From NCBI GenBank assembly GCA_964571855.1, contig CAZNDO010000003.1, positions 124,001 through 188,000 on the forward strand: DNA of 64,000 nucleotides, read 5' to 3'. Below the pieces are notes generated by a model, which worked only from the letters and a program-made list of their open reading frames with translations, searched no databases and had not been told where the DNA came from. Within the stretch, counting starts at the first letter, position 1; every line of letters starts with the position of its first letter. The translations under genes and the position numbers were made by a program. This DNA comes from CAYYFX01 sp964571855 (lineage in GTDB: Bacteria > ARS69). Shown here piece after piece: positions 41,637 to 50,835 of the stretch.

Positions 41637-41645
41637 TGGTAGCCT
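41637..41645 (+). promoter_or_regulatory. Extended -10 element (TGgTAGCCT) before the small zinc-ribbon-like gene
   Basis: TG-n-TAGCCT, 26 nt before the ATG at 41672; GGAGGGA lies between. It marks a likely new transcript after the inositol operon. Confidence 0.35.
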
Positions 41646-41671
41646 CCCTGCGTCCCCGACGGAGGGAGCCC

Positions 41672-41866
41672 ATGCCATCCGATCGTCCCCGCTGCCTCGC
41701 CTGCGACCGCGACTCCGACGCCACCCCGCTCGTCGCCCTCGAGCACCGCGGCGCCCGCGCGTGGATCTGCCCGCAGCATCTTCCCGTGCTGATCCACGAT
41801 CCCGCCCGCCTCGTGGGCCGGCTCGAGGGCGCGGAGAACCTCCGCCCCGCCGACCACCACGACTGA
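41672..41866 (+). CDS. Small CxxC/CxxH protein (possible zinc ribbon)
   Basis: 64 residues from the ATG at 41672, preceded by GGAGGGA (41661-41667). CLAC at residues 7-10 and CPQH at 37-40 could bind zinc. The rest is short and polar (HDPARLVGRLEGAENLRP, HH end). Not a family I can name. It sits 15 nt before the ParB-like gene and is probably co-transcribed with it. Confidence 0.7.
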   Translation: MPSDRPRCLACDRDSDATPLVALEHRGARAWICPQHLPVLIHDPARLVGRLEGAENLRPADHHD

Positions 41867-41881
41867 CCCGCGGGAGGACCC

Positions 41882-42856
41882 ATGGCCGCGCCGAAGTCCG
41901 AGAAGAAGAAGGCCCCGGCGAAGCGGCGGAAGAAGGGGGCGGAGCCGGAGTCGCGCGGGCTCGCCGCGCGCGAGCTGCGCGGCGGCGCGCCGCCGGCCGA
42001 CGTGGAGGCGCTGGCGCGGCGCGTGGCGGAGGACGGCGGCGAGGCGCTGGCCGCGTTCCGCGACCCGCTCGGCGGCCACTGGCAGGTGTTCGCCGCGCTG
42101 CCCGTGGCGCTCGTGGAGCCCACGCCCTACCAGCGCGACCTCTCCGCGCCGCACGTGAAGCGGCTCGCCGCGGCCATCGACAAGCTCGGCCGCTACCTGG
42201 ATCCCGTGATCGCGGTGCGCACCGACGACGGGAAGTACTGGACCCCGAACGGACACCACCGCCTCGCCGCGATGCGCTCGCTCGGCGCGCGCTCCATCGC
42301 CGCGCTCGTGGTCCCGGAGGAGGAGGTGGCGCGGCGGATCCTGCTGCTGAACACGGAGAAGGCGCACAACCTGCGCGAGCGCGCGCTGGAGGTGGCGCGG
42401 CTGGCCGAGTCCATCGCGCCCCTGGATCCGCGCCCCGAGAAGGACTTCGCGGCGGAGTTCGAGGAGCCGGCGCTGCTGACGCTGGGCTTCTGCTATGCGG
42501 AGCGCGGCCGCTTCGCGGGCGGCGCGTTCCGCCCGGCGATCGCGCGCGTGGAGGCGTTCCTGGACGCGAAGCTGCCGGCGGCGCTGGAGGTCCGCCGGGA
42601 CCGCGCGGCGCGCGTGCTCGCGCTGGAGGACGCGGTGAACGATGCCGTGGCGAAGCTCAAGAAGAAGGGGTTGGACAGCCCGTACCTCAAGGCGTTCGTG
42701 GTGGCGCGCATCGATCCGCTCCGCTTCCGCCGCGGGGCGAAGGGCGAGTTCGACGACGTGGTCGCGAAGATGACGCGCGCCGCCCAGGCGTTCGACGCGG
42801 GGAAGGTCCGCGCCGACCAGGTGGCGAAGAGCGGCGGGGCACCCGAGGAGTCATGA
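41882..42856 (+). CDS. ParB/Srx-fold nuclease-like domain protein
   Basis: 324 residues. A Lys-rich N-terminus (KSEKKKAPAKRRKKG) is followed at ~70-150 by a ParB N-terminal domain: LVEPTPYQRDLSAPHVKRLA, then YWTPNGHHRLAAMRSLG, the equivalent of the GERR/GHHR loop that binds CTP in ParB. There is no classical HTH of Spo0J; the C-terminal half is helical (IARVEAFLDAKLPAALEVRR). No parA or parS is near, so it is probably not the chromosome partition ParB. Its TGA overlaps the ADH start (ATGA). Confidence 0.78.
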   Translation: MAAPKSEKKKAPAKRRKKGAEPESRGLAARELRGGAPPADVEALARRVAEDGGEALAAFRDPLGGHWQVFAALPVALVEPTPYQRDLSAPHVKRLAAAIDKLGRYLDPVIAVRTDDGKYWTPNGHHRLAAMRSLGARSIAALVVPEEEVARRILLLNTEKAHNLRERALEVARLAESIAPLDPRPEKDFAAEFEEPALLTLGFCYAERGRFAGGAFRPAIARVEAFLDAKLPAALEVRRDRAARVLALEDAVNDAVAKLKKKGLDSPYLKAFVVARIDPLRFRRGAKGEFDDVVAKMTRAAQAFDAGKVRADQVAKSGGAPEES

Positions 42857-43863
42857 GGGCGATGGTCCTGGACGCGCCGGGGCGCCCGCTCCGCGCGGCC
42901 GACCTCGCGCGCCCGGTCCCGGGGCCGGGACAGGTCCTCCTGGAGGTCCGCGCGTGCGCCGTGTGCCGCACGGACCTGCACGTGGTGGACGGGGAGCTTC
43001 CGCAGGCGAAGCGGCCGCTGATCCCGGGACACGAGATCGTCGGCGTCGTGGCGGAGACCGGTGCGGGCGTGGCGACGCCGGCGCGCGGCGCGCGCGTGGG
43101 CGTGCCGTGGCTCGCGTGGACGTGCGGCGCGTGCGCGCGCTGCCGCGCCGGCGCCGAGAACCTGTGCGCGTCCGCGCGCTTCACGGGCTGCACGGTGGAC
43201 GGCGGCTACGCGGAGTTCGCGGTCGCGGACGCGCGCTTCTGCTTCCCGCTCCCGGATGGCTACGACGACGCGCACGCCGCGCCGCTCCTGTGCGCCGGGC
43301 TGATCGGGCACCGCGCGTACCGGCTCGCCACGGAACATCCCTTCGGCGGCGAAGCCGCGCGCGTGGGCCTGTACGGCTTCGGCGCGGCGGCGCACCTCGT
43401 GGCGCAGGTGGCGGCCGCGGACGGGCGGCAGGTCCTCGCCTTCACCCGCCGCGGCGATGCGGACGCTCAGCGGCAGGCGCGCTCGCTCGGCGCCGCGTGG
43501 GCCGGCGGCTCCGACGAGGCGCCGCCCGCCCCGCTGGATGCGGCCATCCTCTTCGCGCCGGTCGGCGCGCTCGTGCCGGCCGCGCTCGCCGCCGTGCGCC
43601 CGGGCGGGATCGTGGTGTGCGCGGGGATCCACATGACGGACATCCCGTCCTTTCCCTACGCGCGGCTGTGGGAGGAGCGCACCGTGCGCTCCGTGGCGAA
43701 CCTGACGCGGGAGGACGCCGTCTCGTTCCTGCAGCGCGCGGCGCGAACGCCGCTGCGCGTGGACGTGCGGACGTACGTGCTGGCGGAGGCGAACGAAGCG
43801 CTTGCCGATCTGCGCGGCGGCCGGCTGACCGGGGCGGCCGTGCTCGTCCCGGAGGCGATCTAG
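42853..43863 (+). CDS. Zinc-dependent alcohol dehydrogenase family protein
   Basis: 336 residues. Catalytic zinc site in CAVCRTDLHVVDGEL and GHEIVGVV; structural zinc Cys cluster WTCGACARCRAGAENLC; Rossmann GLYGFGAAAHLVAQVA. Close in style to AdhA-type 'zinc-binding alcohol dehydrogenase family' proteins (Mycobacterium AdhA). Substrate unknown. Its TAG and the TAG of the opposite SGNH gene share the palindrome CTAG (43860-43863). Confidence 0.9.
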   Translation: MRAMVLDAPGRPLRAADLARPVPGPGQVLLEVRACAVCRTDLHVVDGELPQAKRPLIPGHEIVGVVAETGAGVATPARGARVGVPWLAWTCGACARCRAGAENLCASARFTGCTVDGGYAEFAVADARFCFPLPDGYDDAHAAPLLCAGLIGHRAYRLATEHPFGGEAARVGLYGFGAAAHLVAQVAAADGRQVLAFTRRGDADAQRQARSLGAAWAGGSDEAPPAPLDAAILFAPVGALVPAALAAVRPGGIVVCAGIHMTDIPSFPYARLWEERTVRSVANLTREDAVSFLQRAARTPLRVDVRTYVLAEANEALADLRGGRLTGAAVLVPEAI

Positions 43864-45263
43864 CGCAGCGCGCGCTCCACCTCGGCGGCGACGATGCCGT
43901 AGCCGCGATCCGTGCAGTGCCCGTCCGCCACGTACAGTTCCTGCCGCGACCATTGCCGTTCCGCCGCCGTGAACACCGGCAGGAGGTCCAGCAGCGGAAC
44001 GTCCGCCGCCTCCGCCGCTTCCGTGATCACGAGGTCCACCGGGTCGGGCGTGCCCGCGTGCGGGTACGTGAGCAGGATCACGAGGGCTCCCGAGTCCCGC
44101 GCGAGCCGCGCGATCCGATCCAGGTTCACCCGCAGGGAGCCCTCGAAGGCGGCGGGGTTGCGTGCCGCCGCCACGAGCGCCGCGAACTCCGCGCGGGTCG
44201 ACGCGTCGACCCGGAGGCCCTGGAGGAGGCGCTCCACCAGCGGTGCGGGCAACGACTCGGCGAGCCGCTGGCGGCGCAGCTGGCGCAGCACGTAGGCCGC
44301 GTCGCGGTCGAGCGTGTATCCCTGCGCGAGCGCGTGCATGACGATCCCGATGTCCTGCGCCAGCCGGGCCGTCAGCGTCAGGGTGCGCCAGTTGCGTGGA
44401 TCGTCCGGCGCCAGACGCACGGCCTCCTCGGCGCAGCGGATCGCCTCGTCGCCGCGGTCCAGGCGGGCGAGCACCGCGGCGACCTCCCGCGAGAGCGCGG
44501 CGGACGGACCGCACCGGGCACGGGCCGCCAGCCCGCCCTCCGCCGCCTCCGCGCGAAGCCCCGCCTTCGCCAGGATCCGCACGATCTCCGCGGCGAGCGC
44601 CGCGTCGGCCGTCACGCGGAGCGTGTCCGCGAACGGTGCGAGGGCCTCCCGCGCGGCCGGCGCGCGCGCGGCGACCTCGAGGTCGCGCTCGATCGCGGCC
44701 AACGCGGGATGCACGTCCGGCGACGATCCGCCGGGAGCGGACCCCGCCCCTGCCGGTGCCCCGCGCGCATCGGCGTCCGCGTGCCCGCGATCCCGCAAGG
44801 CCTGCGCGGCGATCGCGAGGAGCCGGCGTGTCCGCCAGCGCCACTGCCAGCCGGTCTCTCCCCCGGCCCTGCCCCCGGCGTCGCTCCACCGGTCGTTCAG
44901 CCCGACCAACACAACGACCGTGCGCGGCGAGTACTGCTCCAGGAGGTGCGGCAGCGCGGCGAGGACCTCCGCGGAGCTGCGGCCGGGCCAACCGGCGTTG
45001 ACCACGTCGGGTGCGGTCCCGTCGTGCGCGGCAAGGAGCCGCGCGAGCTGTCGGGGGTACGAGCGCTCCGGGGACGTCGCGCCGGATCCGAAGGTGAAGG
45101 AGTCGCCCACGCAGAGCACCCCGCCGGGGCGCGCGACCGCGGACACGGACTCCGCCCGCCGCGAGGCGACGTACGACGCCACCTGGAGCGCGATCTCCGC
45201 GCCCAGGACGGCAATGAGGGTGGCCGCGAGCGGCACGAGGACGCGGGAACGTGGTCGGCGCAT
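43860..45263 (-). CDS. Membrane-anchored SGNH/GDSL hydrolase with TPR-like middle
   Basis: 467 residues from the ATG at 45263. One N-terminal membrane anchor (~8-28). SGNH block I LCVGDSFTFGSG, block III VVLVGLNDRW, and block V in VADGHCTDRGYG (Asp-x-x-His is here D-G-H). A ~170-residue helical insert with TPR-like repeats (DRGDEAIRCAEEAVRLAPDDP) separates blocks III and V. Such proteins act as esterases or O-acetyltransferase partners on cell-envelope glycans. A TAGAAT hexamer 8 nt before the ATG and absence of a Shine-Dalgarno suggest a leaderless transcript. Confidence 0.82.
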   Translation of the reverse strand: MRRPRSRVLVPLAATLIAVLGAEIALQVASYVASRRAESVSAVARPGGVLCVGDSFTFGSGATSPERSYPRQLARLLAAHDGTAPDVVNAGWPGRSSAEVLAALPHLLEQYSPRTVVVLVGLNDRWSDAGGRAGGETGWQWRWRTRRLLAIAAQALRDRGHADADARGAPAGAGSAPGGSSPDVHPALAAIERDLEVAARAPAAREALAPFADTLRVTADAALAAEIVRILAKAGLRAEAAEGGLAARARCGPSAALSREVAAVLARLDRGDEAIRCAEEAVRLAPDDPRNWRTLTLTARLAQDIGIVMHALAQGYTLDRDAAYVLRQLRRQRLAESLPAPLVERLLQGLRVDASTRAEFAALVAAARNPAAFEGSLRVNLDRIARLARDSGALVILLTYPHAGTPDPVDLVITEAAEAADVPLLDLLPVFTAAERQWSRQELYVADGHCTDRGYGIVAAEVERALR

Positions 45264-45271
45264 CGCGGGCG

Positions 45272-45277
45272 ATTCTA
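45272..45277 (-). promoter_or_regulatory. -10 hexamer (TAGAAT), possible leaderless promoter of the SGNH gene
   Basis: TAGAAT on the minus strand, 5/6 match to TATAAT, ends 8 nt before the ATG at 45263; it falls between the motB stop and the SGNH start. Confidence 0.4.
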
Positions 45278-46090
45278 GCCTGTCGGGCCCCCCGGCACAG
45301 CGGCCGGCGGCGCCGATCCCAGGGCGGGGTTCAGCACGAGGATCTCGATGCGGCGGTTCCGCGGATCCAGCGGATCGGCGCCCACGCTCGGGCGCGTGTC
45401 CGCGTAGCCGCGGATCGCGTCGATGCGCGCGGGATCCACGCCGGACTCGGTCAGCAACCGGCGCGCCGCGTTGGCCCGGTCGGCGGAGAGCTCCCAGTTC
45501 GTGTAGCCCGCATCCCCGGCGTACGGCTTGCTGTCGGTGTGCCCCTCCAGCGCCACGTGGTACGGCAGCGTGCCGACCACACGACCGATCGCGCGGATCG
45601 CGTCCGCGCCGCGCCCGGAGAGGTCCGCCTTGCCGAGGTCGAAGAACGAGTTCTCGCTGGCCTCGTTCAACCGGATGCGCATCCCCTCCGGCCCCACGCT
45701 GACCTCGATCTGGTCCTGCAGGTCCTCGAACTCCGGCAGCGCGCGCAGCGCCTCCAGGATCTCCTCGGCCGTGCGCTTGAGCTCGGACTCCACGTCCGGC
45801 TCCTTCCGCGTCTCGTCGGGCACCGCGCCCGGCTGCCCGGCCCCGGGCGATCCCGGCATCACGCCGGCGCCGCCCTTCGCGGCGAAGCCCACCGGATCGC
45901 TGAAATACGCCGCCACGCTCTCCCGCACCTCGGTGCCCTGCGAGACCAGCCACATCACCAGGAAGAACGCCATCATCGCGGTCACGAGGTCCGCGTAGGC
46001 CACCTTCCAGGCGCCGCCGTGGTGGCCGTCGTGGGCGGGGCACTTGCGCTTGCGACGGCGCGGCGCGGGGGCGGCGGTGGCTTCGGCCAT
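45275..46090 (-). CDS. motB: Flagellar motor protein MotB
   Basis: 271 residues. Basic N-terminus (RRRKRKCPAHDGHHGG), one membrane helix with the proton-binding Asp in VAYADLVTAMMAFFLVMWL (D34), plug/linker, then an OmpA-like peptidoglycan-binding domain (HVALEGHTDSKPY, NWELSADRANAARRLL, RNRRIEIL). Starts 4 nt after motA. No other flagellar genes are in the window. Confidence 0.93.
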   Translation of the reverse strand: MAEATAAPAPRRRKRKCPAHDGHHGGAWKVAYADLVTAMMAFFLVMWLVSQGTEVRESVAAYFSDPVGFAAKGGAGVMPGSPGAGQPGAVPDETRKEPDVESELKRTAEEILEALRALPEFEDLQDQIEVSVGPEGMRIRLNEASENSFFDLGKADLSGRGADAIRAIGRVVGTLPYHVALEGHTDSKPYAGDAGYTNWELSADRANAARRLLTESGVDPARIDAIRGYADTRPSVGADPLDPRNRRIEILVLNPALGSAPPAAVPGGPTG

Positions 46091-46094
46091 GACG

Positions 46095-46970
46095 TCAGGA
46101 TGCGGCGGCGCCGGCCGCGCGACCGGCCTTGCAGGCGGCCTCCAGCTCCGTGTAGCCGGGGCGCACGGTCTCCGGCAGCGAGCGGCGCGCGAACTCCACC
46201 GCCACCGCGGGCACGGCGCCGCGCACGAAGCCCAGCACCACCTGCTTGATGGCCTGCGTGTAGCGCGCGTCCGCCTCGGCCTGCGCGGCCAGGTTGTTCG
46301 AGAGCGGCTGGACGAAACCGTAGGAGAGCAGCACGCCGAGGAACGTGCCCACGAGGGCGGCGCCCACGTGGTGGCCGATCTCCTCGGGCGGCCCGCCGAT
46401 GTGCTGCATCGTGATCACGATCCCCAGCACCGCGGCCACGATGCCCAGCCCCGGGAGCGAGTCCCCCACCGTGGCCAGCGCCCTGGGCGGCTTGCCGCTC
46501 TCGTGGTGGTGCGTCTCGAGGTCGGTGTCCATCAGCTCCTCGAGGTCGTTCGGATCCGTGAGCGCGCCGGACACGAACAGGCGCAGCGTGTCCACGAAGA
46601 AGTCCAGCGCATGGTGGTTCGCGAGGAATCGCGGGTAGCGCGAGAGGATCGGGCTCTGGTGCGGCTCCTCGATATGCGGCTCGAGCGCCAGCGCGCCCTC
46701 GCGCCGCGCGATGCTGAACAACTCGAACAGCATCACCAGGAGCTCCTGGTAGTCGCCCTTCGCGTAGCCCGGTTTCAGGATCCGGCCGAGCCCGCCGCCC
46801 ATGGACTTCAGGACCGGCAGGGGCGTGCCGGTGAGCATGCCGCCCAGCGCGGCGCCGCCGATGATGATGAACTCGTTGGGCTGGAACAGCAGGATCAGGT
46901 GCCCGCCGCTCATCAGGTAGCCGGAAAGGACGGCCACCACGACGACGGCGAGCCCGACGAGGGCGAACAT
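46095..46970 (-). CDS. motA: Flagellar motor stator protein MotA
   Basis: 291 residues from the ATG at 46970, chosen because GGAGGAG lies just upstream and because MotA proteins begin at this Met-Phe hydrophobic segment; an ATG 16 codons earlier lacks a ribosome site. Four membrane segments; LATVGDSLPGLGIVAAVLGIV, LVGTFLGVLLSYGFVQPL and the cytoplasmic loop with LEPHIEEPHQSPIL match MotA. It forms the ion-driven stator with MotB. Confidence 0.93.
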   Translation of the reverse strand: MFALVGLAVVVVAVLSGYLMSGGHLILLFQPNEFIIIGGAALGGMLTGTPLPVLKSMGGGLGRILKPGYAKGDYQELLVMLFELFSIARREGALALEPHIEEPHQSPILSRYPRFLANHHALDFFVDTLRLFVSGALTDPNDLEELMDTDLETHHHESGKPPRALATVGDSLPGLGIVAAVLGIVITMQHIGGPPEEIGHHVGAALVGTFLGVLLSYGFVQPLSNNLAAQAEADARYTQAIKQVVLGFVRGAVPAVAVEFARRSLPETVRPGYTELEAACKAGRAAGAAAS

Positions 46971-47055
46971 GACGGACTCCTCCGGGAAGACCTCCGGAGG
47001 ATCGGCGTTCCTTGCCATGACTTGAGGGGTTTCGCCATCCGCTGCGGATCCGGGC

Positions 47056-47061
47056 TATCCT
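47056..47061 (+). promoter_or_regulatory. -10-like hexamer (TATCCT) before the phosphodiesterase-family gene
   Basis: 16 nt before the ATG at 47078, in the 107-nt divergent spacer with motA. Same hexamer as upstream of the MATE gene. Confidence 0.35.
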
Positions 47062-47077
47062 GCCCCGCGGGGGTGCC

Positions 47078-48298
47078 ATGGCGGACGGCCGCAAGCTGCA
47101 CGTGTGCTACATCAGCGGGCTCGACCTGCGGCACGTCACCCCGGACGACACTCCCGTCCTCGCGGCGGCGGTGAGCGGCCCCGCCTTCGTTCCGCTGCGC
47201 AACGCGCCGAGCAACGAGCTTTTCCCCACGCTGGTGACCGGGGTGTCGCCGCCGCGGCACGGGGTCTGGGGCGTCAAGCTCGCGCCGCGCGAGCCCTCGG
47301 CGGCCGAGCGCGTGACGGACCTCCTGCCCGAGGCGCTCGCCACGACGTGGCAGTGCATGCGGCACTGGGCGGACAAGCGGTACGACCTCGCCGCGGTGCC
47401 GCCGCGGCGCCGGCGGCGGCTCGCGCTCACGCGGACGAAGTACAAGCGCCGCACGCTGCGCCCCGAGGCGCTGTACCGCATCGGCGGCGTGCCCACGGTG
47501 TTCGACCTGGCCGGCCGGGGGCGCAGCCGCTACCTCTTCAGCGCGTCGTACGCGCCGCAGGACGACGTGCTCGGCCGCGTGGGGTTCGGCGACGTGGACC
47601 TCGAGTTCCTGGAGCTCTACTCCCTGGACCGGCACCAGCAGTGGAACCTGCACGATCCGGCGGAGACCGCCCGCTTCTACGGCGTGGTCGACGCCTTCCT
47701 CGGCCGGCTGGCCACGCGCGCCGCCGCGCACGGCGTGCGCGTGATGGTCGTGTCGGATCACGGGCACCAGATCATCGAGGAGTCGATCGATCTCCTGCGC
47801 CTGCTGCGGCACGCCGGGATCGGACCGCGGCACGCGGACTGGTTCATCGAGGTGTCCAGCGCGCGCTTCTGGACCCGCGACCCCGGCGCACGTCGCGCGC
47901 TCACGGAGCGGCTGGCCGCGCTCGGCCGCGGCACGCTGTGCACGTGGGAGGAGATGCGCGCGCACGGGATCGCGCTGACCGACGGGAGCTACGGCGAGCT
48001 GTTCTACTGGCTCGATCCCGGCCTGATCTTCTTCCCCCACGACTTCCACCACCCGCTGGCGAACCTCTGGCTCGGGCTCACGGACCGGTTGCAGCGCAAC
48101 CGCCTCCGGGACCCGCGCCACCGCGGCAACCACGGCCACCTGCCGCACTTCGACGCGGAGCGCTCCTTCGCGCTGATGCTGGGCGAGGGGCGGCGGTTGA
48201 AGCCGGCGGGGCACGTGGTGGACGTGGCGCCCAGCATCCTCTCCCTGCTGGGGATCGAGGACGGCGTCGCGCGGGAGGGAAGCCCCCTCTTCGCCTGA
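47078..48298 (+). CDS. Alkaline phosphatase superfamily protein (type I phosphodiesterase/nucleotide pyrophosphatase-like)
   Basis: 406 residues, no signal peptide. The pattern NAPSNELFPTLVTGVSPPRHGVWG contains the (S/T)-P/T..TG..P..HG(v/i) region of this superfamily; metal ligands are likely in VMVVSDHGHQ and RGNHGHLPHFDAERSF. The middle holds an Arg-rich segment (PPRRRRRLALTRTKYKRR) that may bind nucleic acid or membranes. Probably hydrolyses a phosphodiester, phosphonate or sulfate ester in the cytoplasm; substrate unknown. Confidence 0.82.
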   Translation: MADGRKLHVCYISGLDLRHVTPDDTPVLAAAVSGPAFVPLRNAPSNELFPTLVTGVSPPRHGVWGVKLAPREPSAAERVTDLLPEALATTWQCMRHWADKRYDLAAVPPRRRRRLALTRTKYKRRTLRPEALYRIGGVPTVFDLAGRGRSRYLFSASYAPQDDVLGRVGFGDVDLEFLELYSLDRHQQWNLHDPAETARFYGVVDAFLGRLATRAAAHGVRVMVVSDHGHQIIEESIDLLRLLRHAGIGPRHADWFIEVSSARFWTRDPGARRALTERLAALGRGTLCTWEEMRAHGIALTDGSYGELFYWLDPGLIFFPHDFHHPLANLWLGLTDRLQRNRLRDPRHRGNHGHLPHFDAERSFALMLGEGRRLKPAGHVVDVAPSILSLLGIEDGVAREGSPLFA

Positions 48299-48317
48299 CC
48301 GCCGGCCGGGGCGGGCC

Positions 48318-48338
48318 GCCGGGGCGCCCGGCCCCGGC
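48318..48338 (+). terminator. Weak GC hairpin after the phosphodiesterase-family gene
   Basis: 7-bp stem GCCGGGG / CCCCGGC with a 7-nt loop, 20 nt after the stop; no U-run. Confidence 0.3.
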
Positions 48339-48512
48339 GAGGATCCGCGCAAACCTCCCCGTTCGTGTGCAAGGATGGCGAAGTCCCCCCGCTCCCGGAG
48401 CACTCCGCGCTTGAGCCCGGCGTCCGCGCGTGCCGATCCCCGGGAAGGATCCGGACTCGCCCCGCCGGCGGCGCTCGCGCGGCCGGCCCGCCGGACCCCG
48501 GGAGGACCGAGG

Positions 48513-48884
48513 ATGAGCTGGTATCTCGCGGTCGTGAGGAAGTACGCCGTGTTCGCGGGCCGCGCCCGCCGGAGCGAGTACTGGTACTTCTGCCTGTTCA
48601 ATGTCCTGATCAGCCTGGCGCTCGGCACGATCGACGGCCTGAGCGGCCTGTTCCACGCGGACGCGGGCCTCGGCGTGCTCGGCGGCCTCTACGGGCTCGC
48701 CGTCCTGGTCCCCGGGATCGCCGTGTCCGTGCGCCGTTTGCATGACACGGATCGCAGCGGGTGGTGGCTCCTGCTCGGCCTCGTGCCCGTGGTGGGCGCG
48801 ATCGTGCTGCTCCTGTTCACGGTGCAGGAGGGCAACTCGGGCGCGAACCGCTTCGGGGGCAACCCGAGAACCGCGACGGCGTAG
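48513..48884 (+). CDS. DUF805 family membrane protein
   Basis: 123 residues from the ATG at 48513 with GGGAGG upstream; longer frames add a non-homologous Ser/Arg leader. Family marks: the N-terminal FAGRARRSEYWYF, then membrane helices, VPGIAVSVRRLHDTDRSGWW and a Gly/Asn-rich C-terminus (GNSGANRFGGNP). DUF805 proteins are small inner-membrane proteins of unknown function. Confidence 0.92.
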   Translation: MSWYLAVVRKYAVFAGRARRSEYWYFCLFNVLISLALGTIDGLSGLFHADAGLGVLGGLYGLAVLVPGIAVSVRRLHDTDRSGWWLLLGLVPVVGAIVLLLFTVQEGNSGANRFGGNPRTATA

Positions 48885-48935
48885 CGGCCGACGACACCAT
48901 CGGCGGCGGCGCGGTGGCCGCGCAGGCGCGGGCGG

Positions 48936-49745
<810 letters not shown>

Positions 49746-50078
49746 CGGGCAACTCCTCCGACCGCCGGCCGGATCAGGGGGGCGAGGAGTGTACCCCCCC
49801 TCGGCCCGCCGCGTCCCCTTCGCGCGGCCGCCGTGTAAAAAGCGGGGAACGCCGCCGCGGGGGCGCGCTTCCGGACCCGCGCCCCCTCTTGCGGTTCGCT
49901 CCCCCCCGCGCCAAGGTGGCCCCACACCGTCCGTCCGTTCCCCCGGCCGGCAATCCCCCCGGTCCGCCTCCTCGCGCGGCGCGGTGTCAGGTCTTCCTCG
50001 GGCCGTCGGTCCCCTGGCGCGTTCGCCCATCCCCCGCCCCCGGGAACGGCGCCCGTCGGTCACCCCGGGGGGAGCCGA
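49746..50078. other. 333-bp divergent intergenic region
   Basis: Very GC-rich with runs of C and G. Holds the possible minus-strand -10 (TACACT, 49788-49793), a short A5 run near 49838 and the Shine-Dalgarno-like G-run before the regulator. No gene or clear repeat seen. Confidence 0.5.
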
Positions 50079-50771
50079 TTGATCGCGGACGCGCTGCACG
50101 TGCTCCTGGCGGAAGCCGAACCCGCGCGCCGGCGCGCGCTCGCGAGCGCGCTGGAAGCCGCCGGCCACGGCGTGGACCAGGCGAAGGATGCCGACGCGGC
50201 GGTCCGGCTGGCCGCCGGCGCCGCCTACGACGTCGTCGTGCTGGACGGACGGCTGAACGACGGCGACGGCGGCGCCGTGTGCCGCGCCATCCGCAAGTTG
50301 CACCCCGCCGTGCCCCTGCTCCTGATCGTGGGCGAGGACGCGCCGCGCTCGCGCGACCCCGGCTGCGGCGCCGATGGCTGGCTCCGGCGCCCGTTCCCGC
50401 CGCGCGAGCTGGTCAGCCACGTGCGGGGGCTGCGCCGGCGCGCGGCCGCATCCATGCTCACCCCCGAGAGGCTGGACGTGGACGGGGTGCACCTGGATCT
50501 CGCGCGCCGGTGCGTGGTCCGCGACGGACGACCGGTCGCGCTCACCGCGCGGGAGGTCGGCATCCTCCGCTGGCTGTACAACCACCGCACCCGCGCCGTG
50601 TCCCGCGCCGAGCTCCTGGAAGAGGTGTGGCGCGTCCCCGGCGATCTCGAGACCCGCACCGTGGACATGACCATCTCGAACCTCCGCCGCAAGATCGAGC
50701 CGCGCGCCGCGGCCCCCCGGATCATCGTGACCGTGAAGGGGCTCGGGTACCTCTGGGGCGCCGCGGACTGA
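50079..50771 (+). CDS. OmpR-family response regulator with degenerate receiver
   Basis: 230 residues from a TTG behind GGGGGGAG. Receiver domain (1-120): the acidic pair normally DD/ED reads AEAE (LLAEAEPARR), the phospho-acceptor Asp is present in VVVLDGRLNDGDGG, but the invariant Lys before Pro-Phe is Arg (WLRRPFPPRE). The winged-helix DNA-binding domain (~125-228) is intact: LTAREVGILRWLYNH, VSRAELLEEVW, RTVDMTISNLRRKIEP and VKGLGYLW. No histidine kinase is adjacent, so it may work without standard phosphorylation. Confidence 0.88.
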   Translation: MIADALHVLLAEAEPARRRALASALEAAGHGVDQAKDADAAVRLAAGAAYDVVVLDGRLNDGDGGAVCRAIRKLHPAVPLLLIVGEDAPRSRDPGCGADGWLRRPFPPRELVSHVRGLRRRAAASMLTPERLDVDGVHLDLARRCVVRDGRPVALTAREVGILRWLYNHRTRAVSRAELLEEVWRVPGDLETRTVDMTISNLRRKIEPRAAAPRIIVTVKGLGYLWGAAD

Positions 50772-50835
50772 CCCTTCCGGCGCCCTTGCCGGCCGAGTGC
50801 CCGCTCTGCGAAGATCCGCGCCCGGAGGTGCGCAC

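Noticed and set aside
41882..42856. Chromosome partition protein ParB
   Set aside because: It has the N-terminal ParB fold but no HTH of Spo0J type, no parA partner and no parS-like site (TGTTNCACGTGAAACA-like) nearby.
45275..46970. Flagellar gene cluster
   Set aside because: Only motAB; flanking genes have no flagellar link. The pair is kept as motAB on its own.
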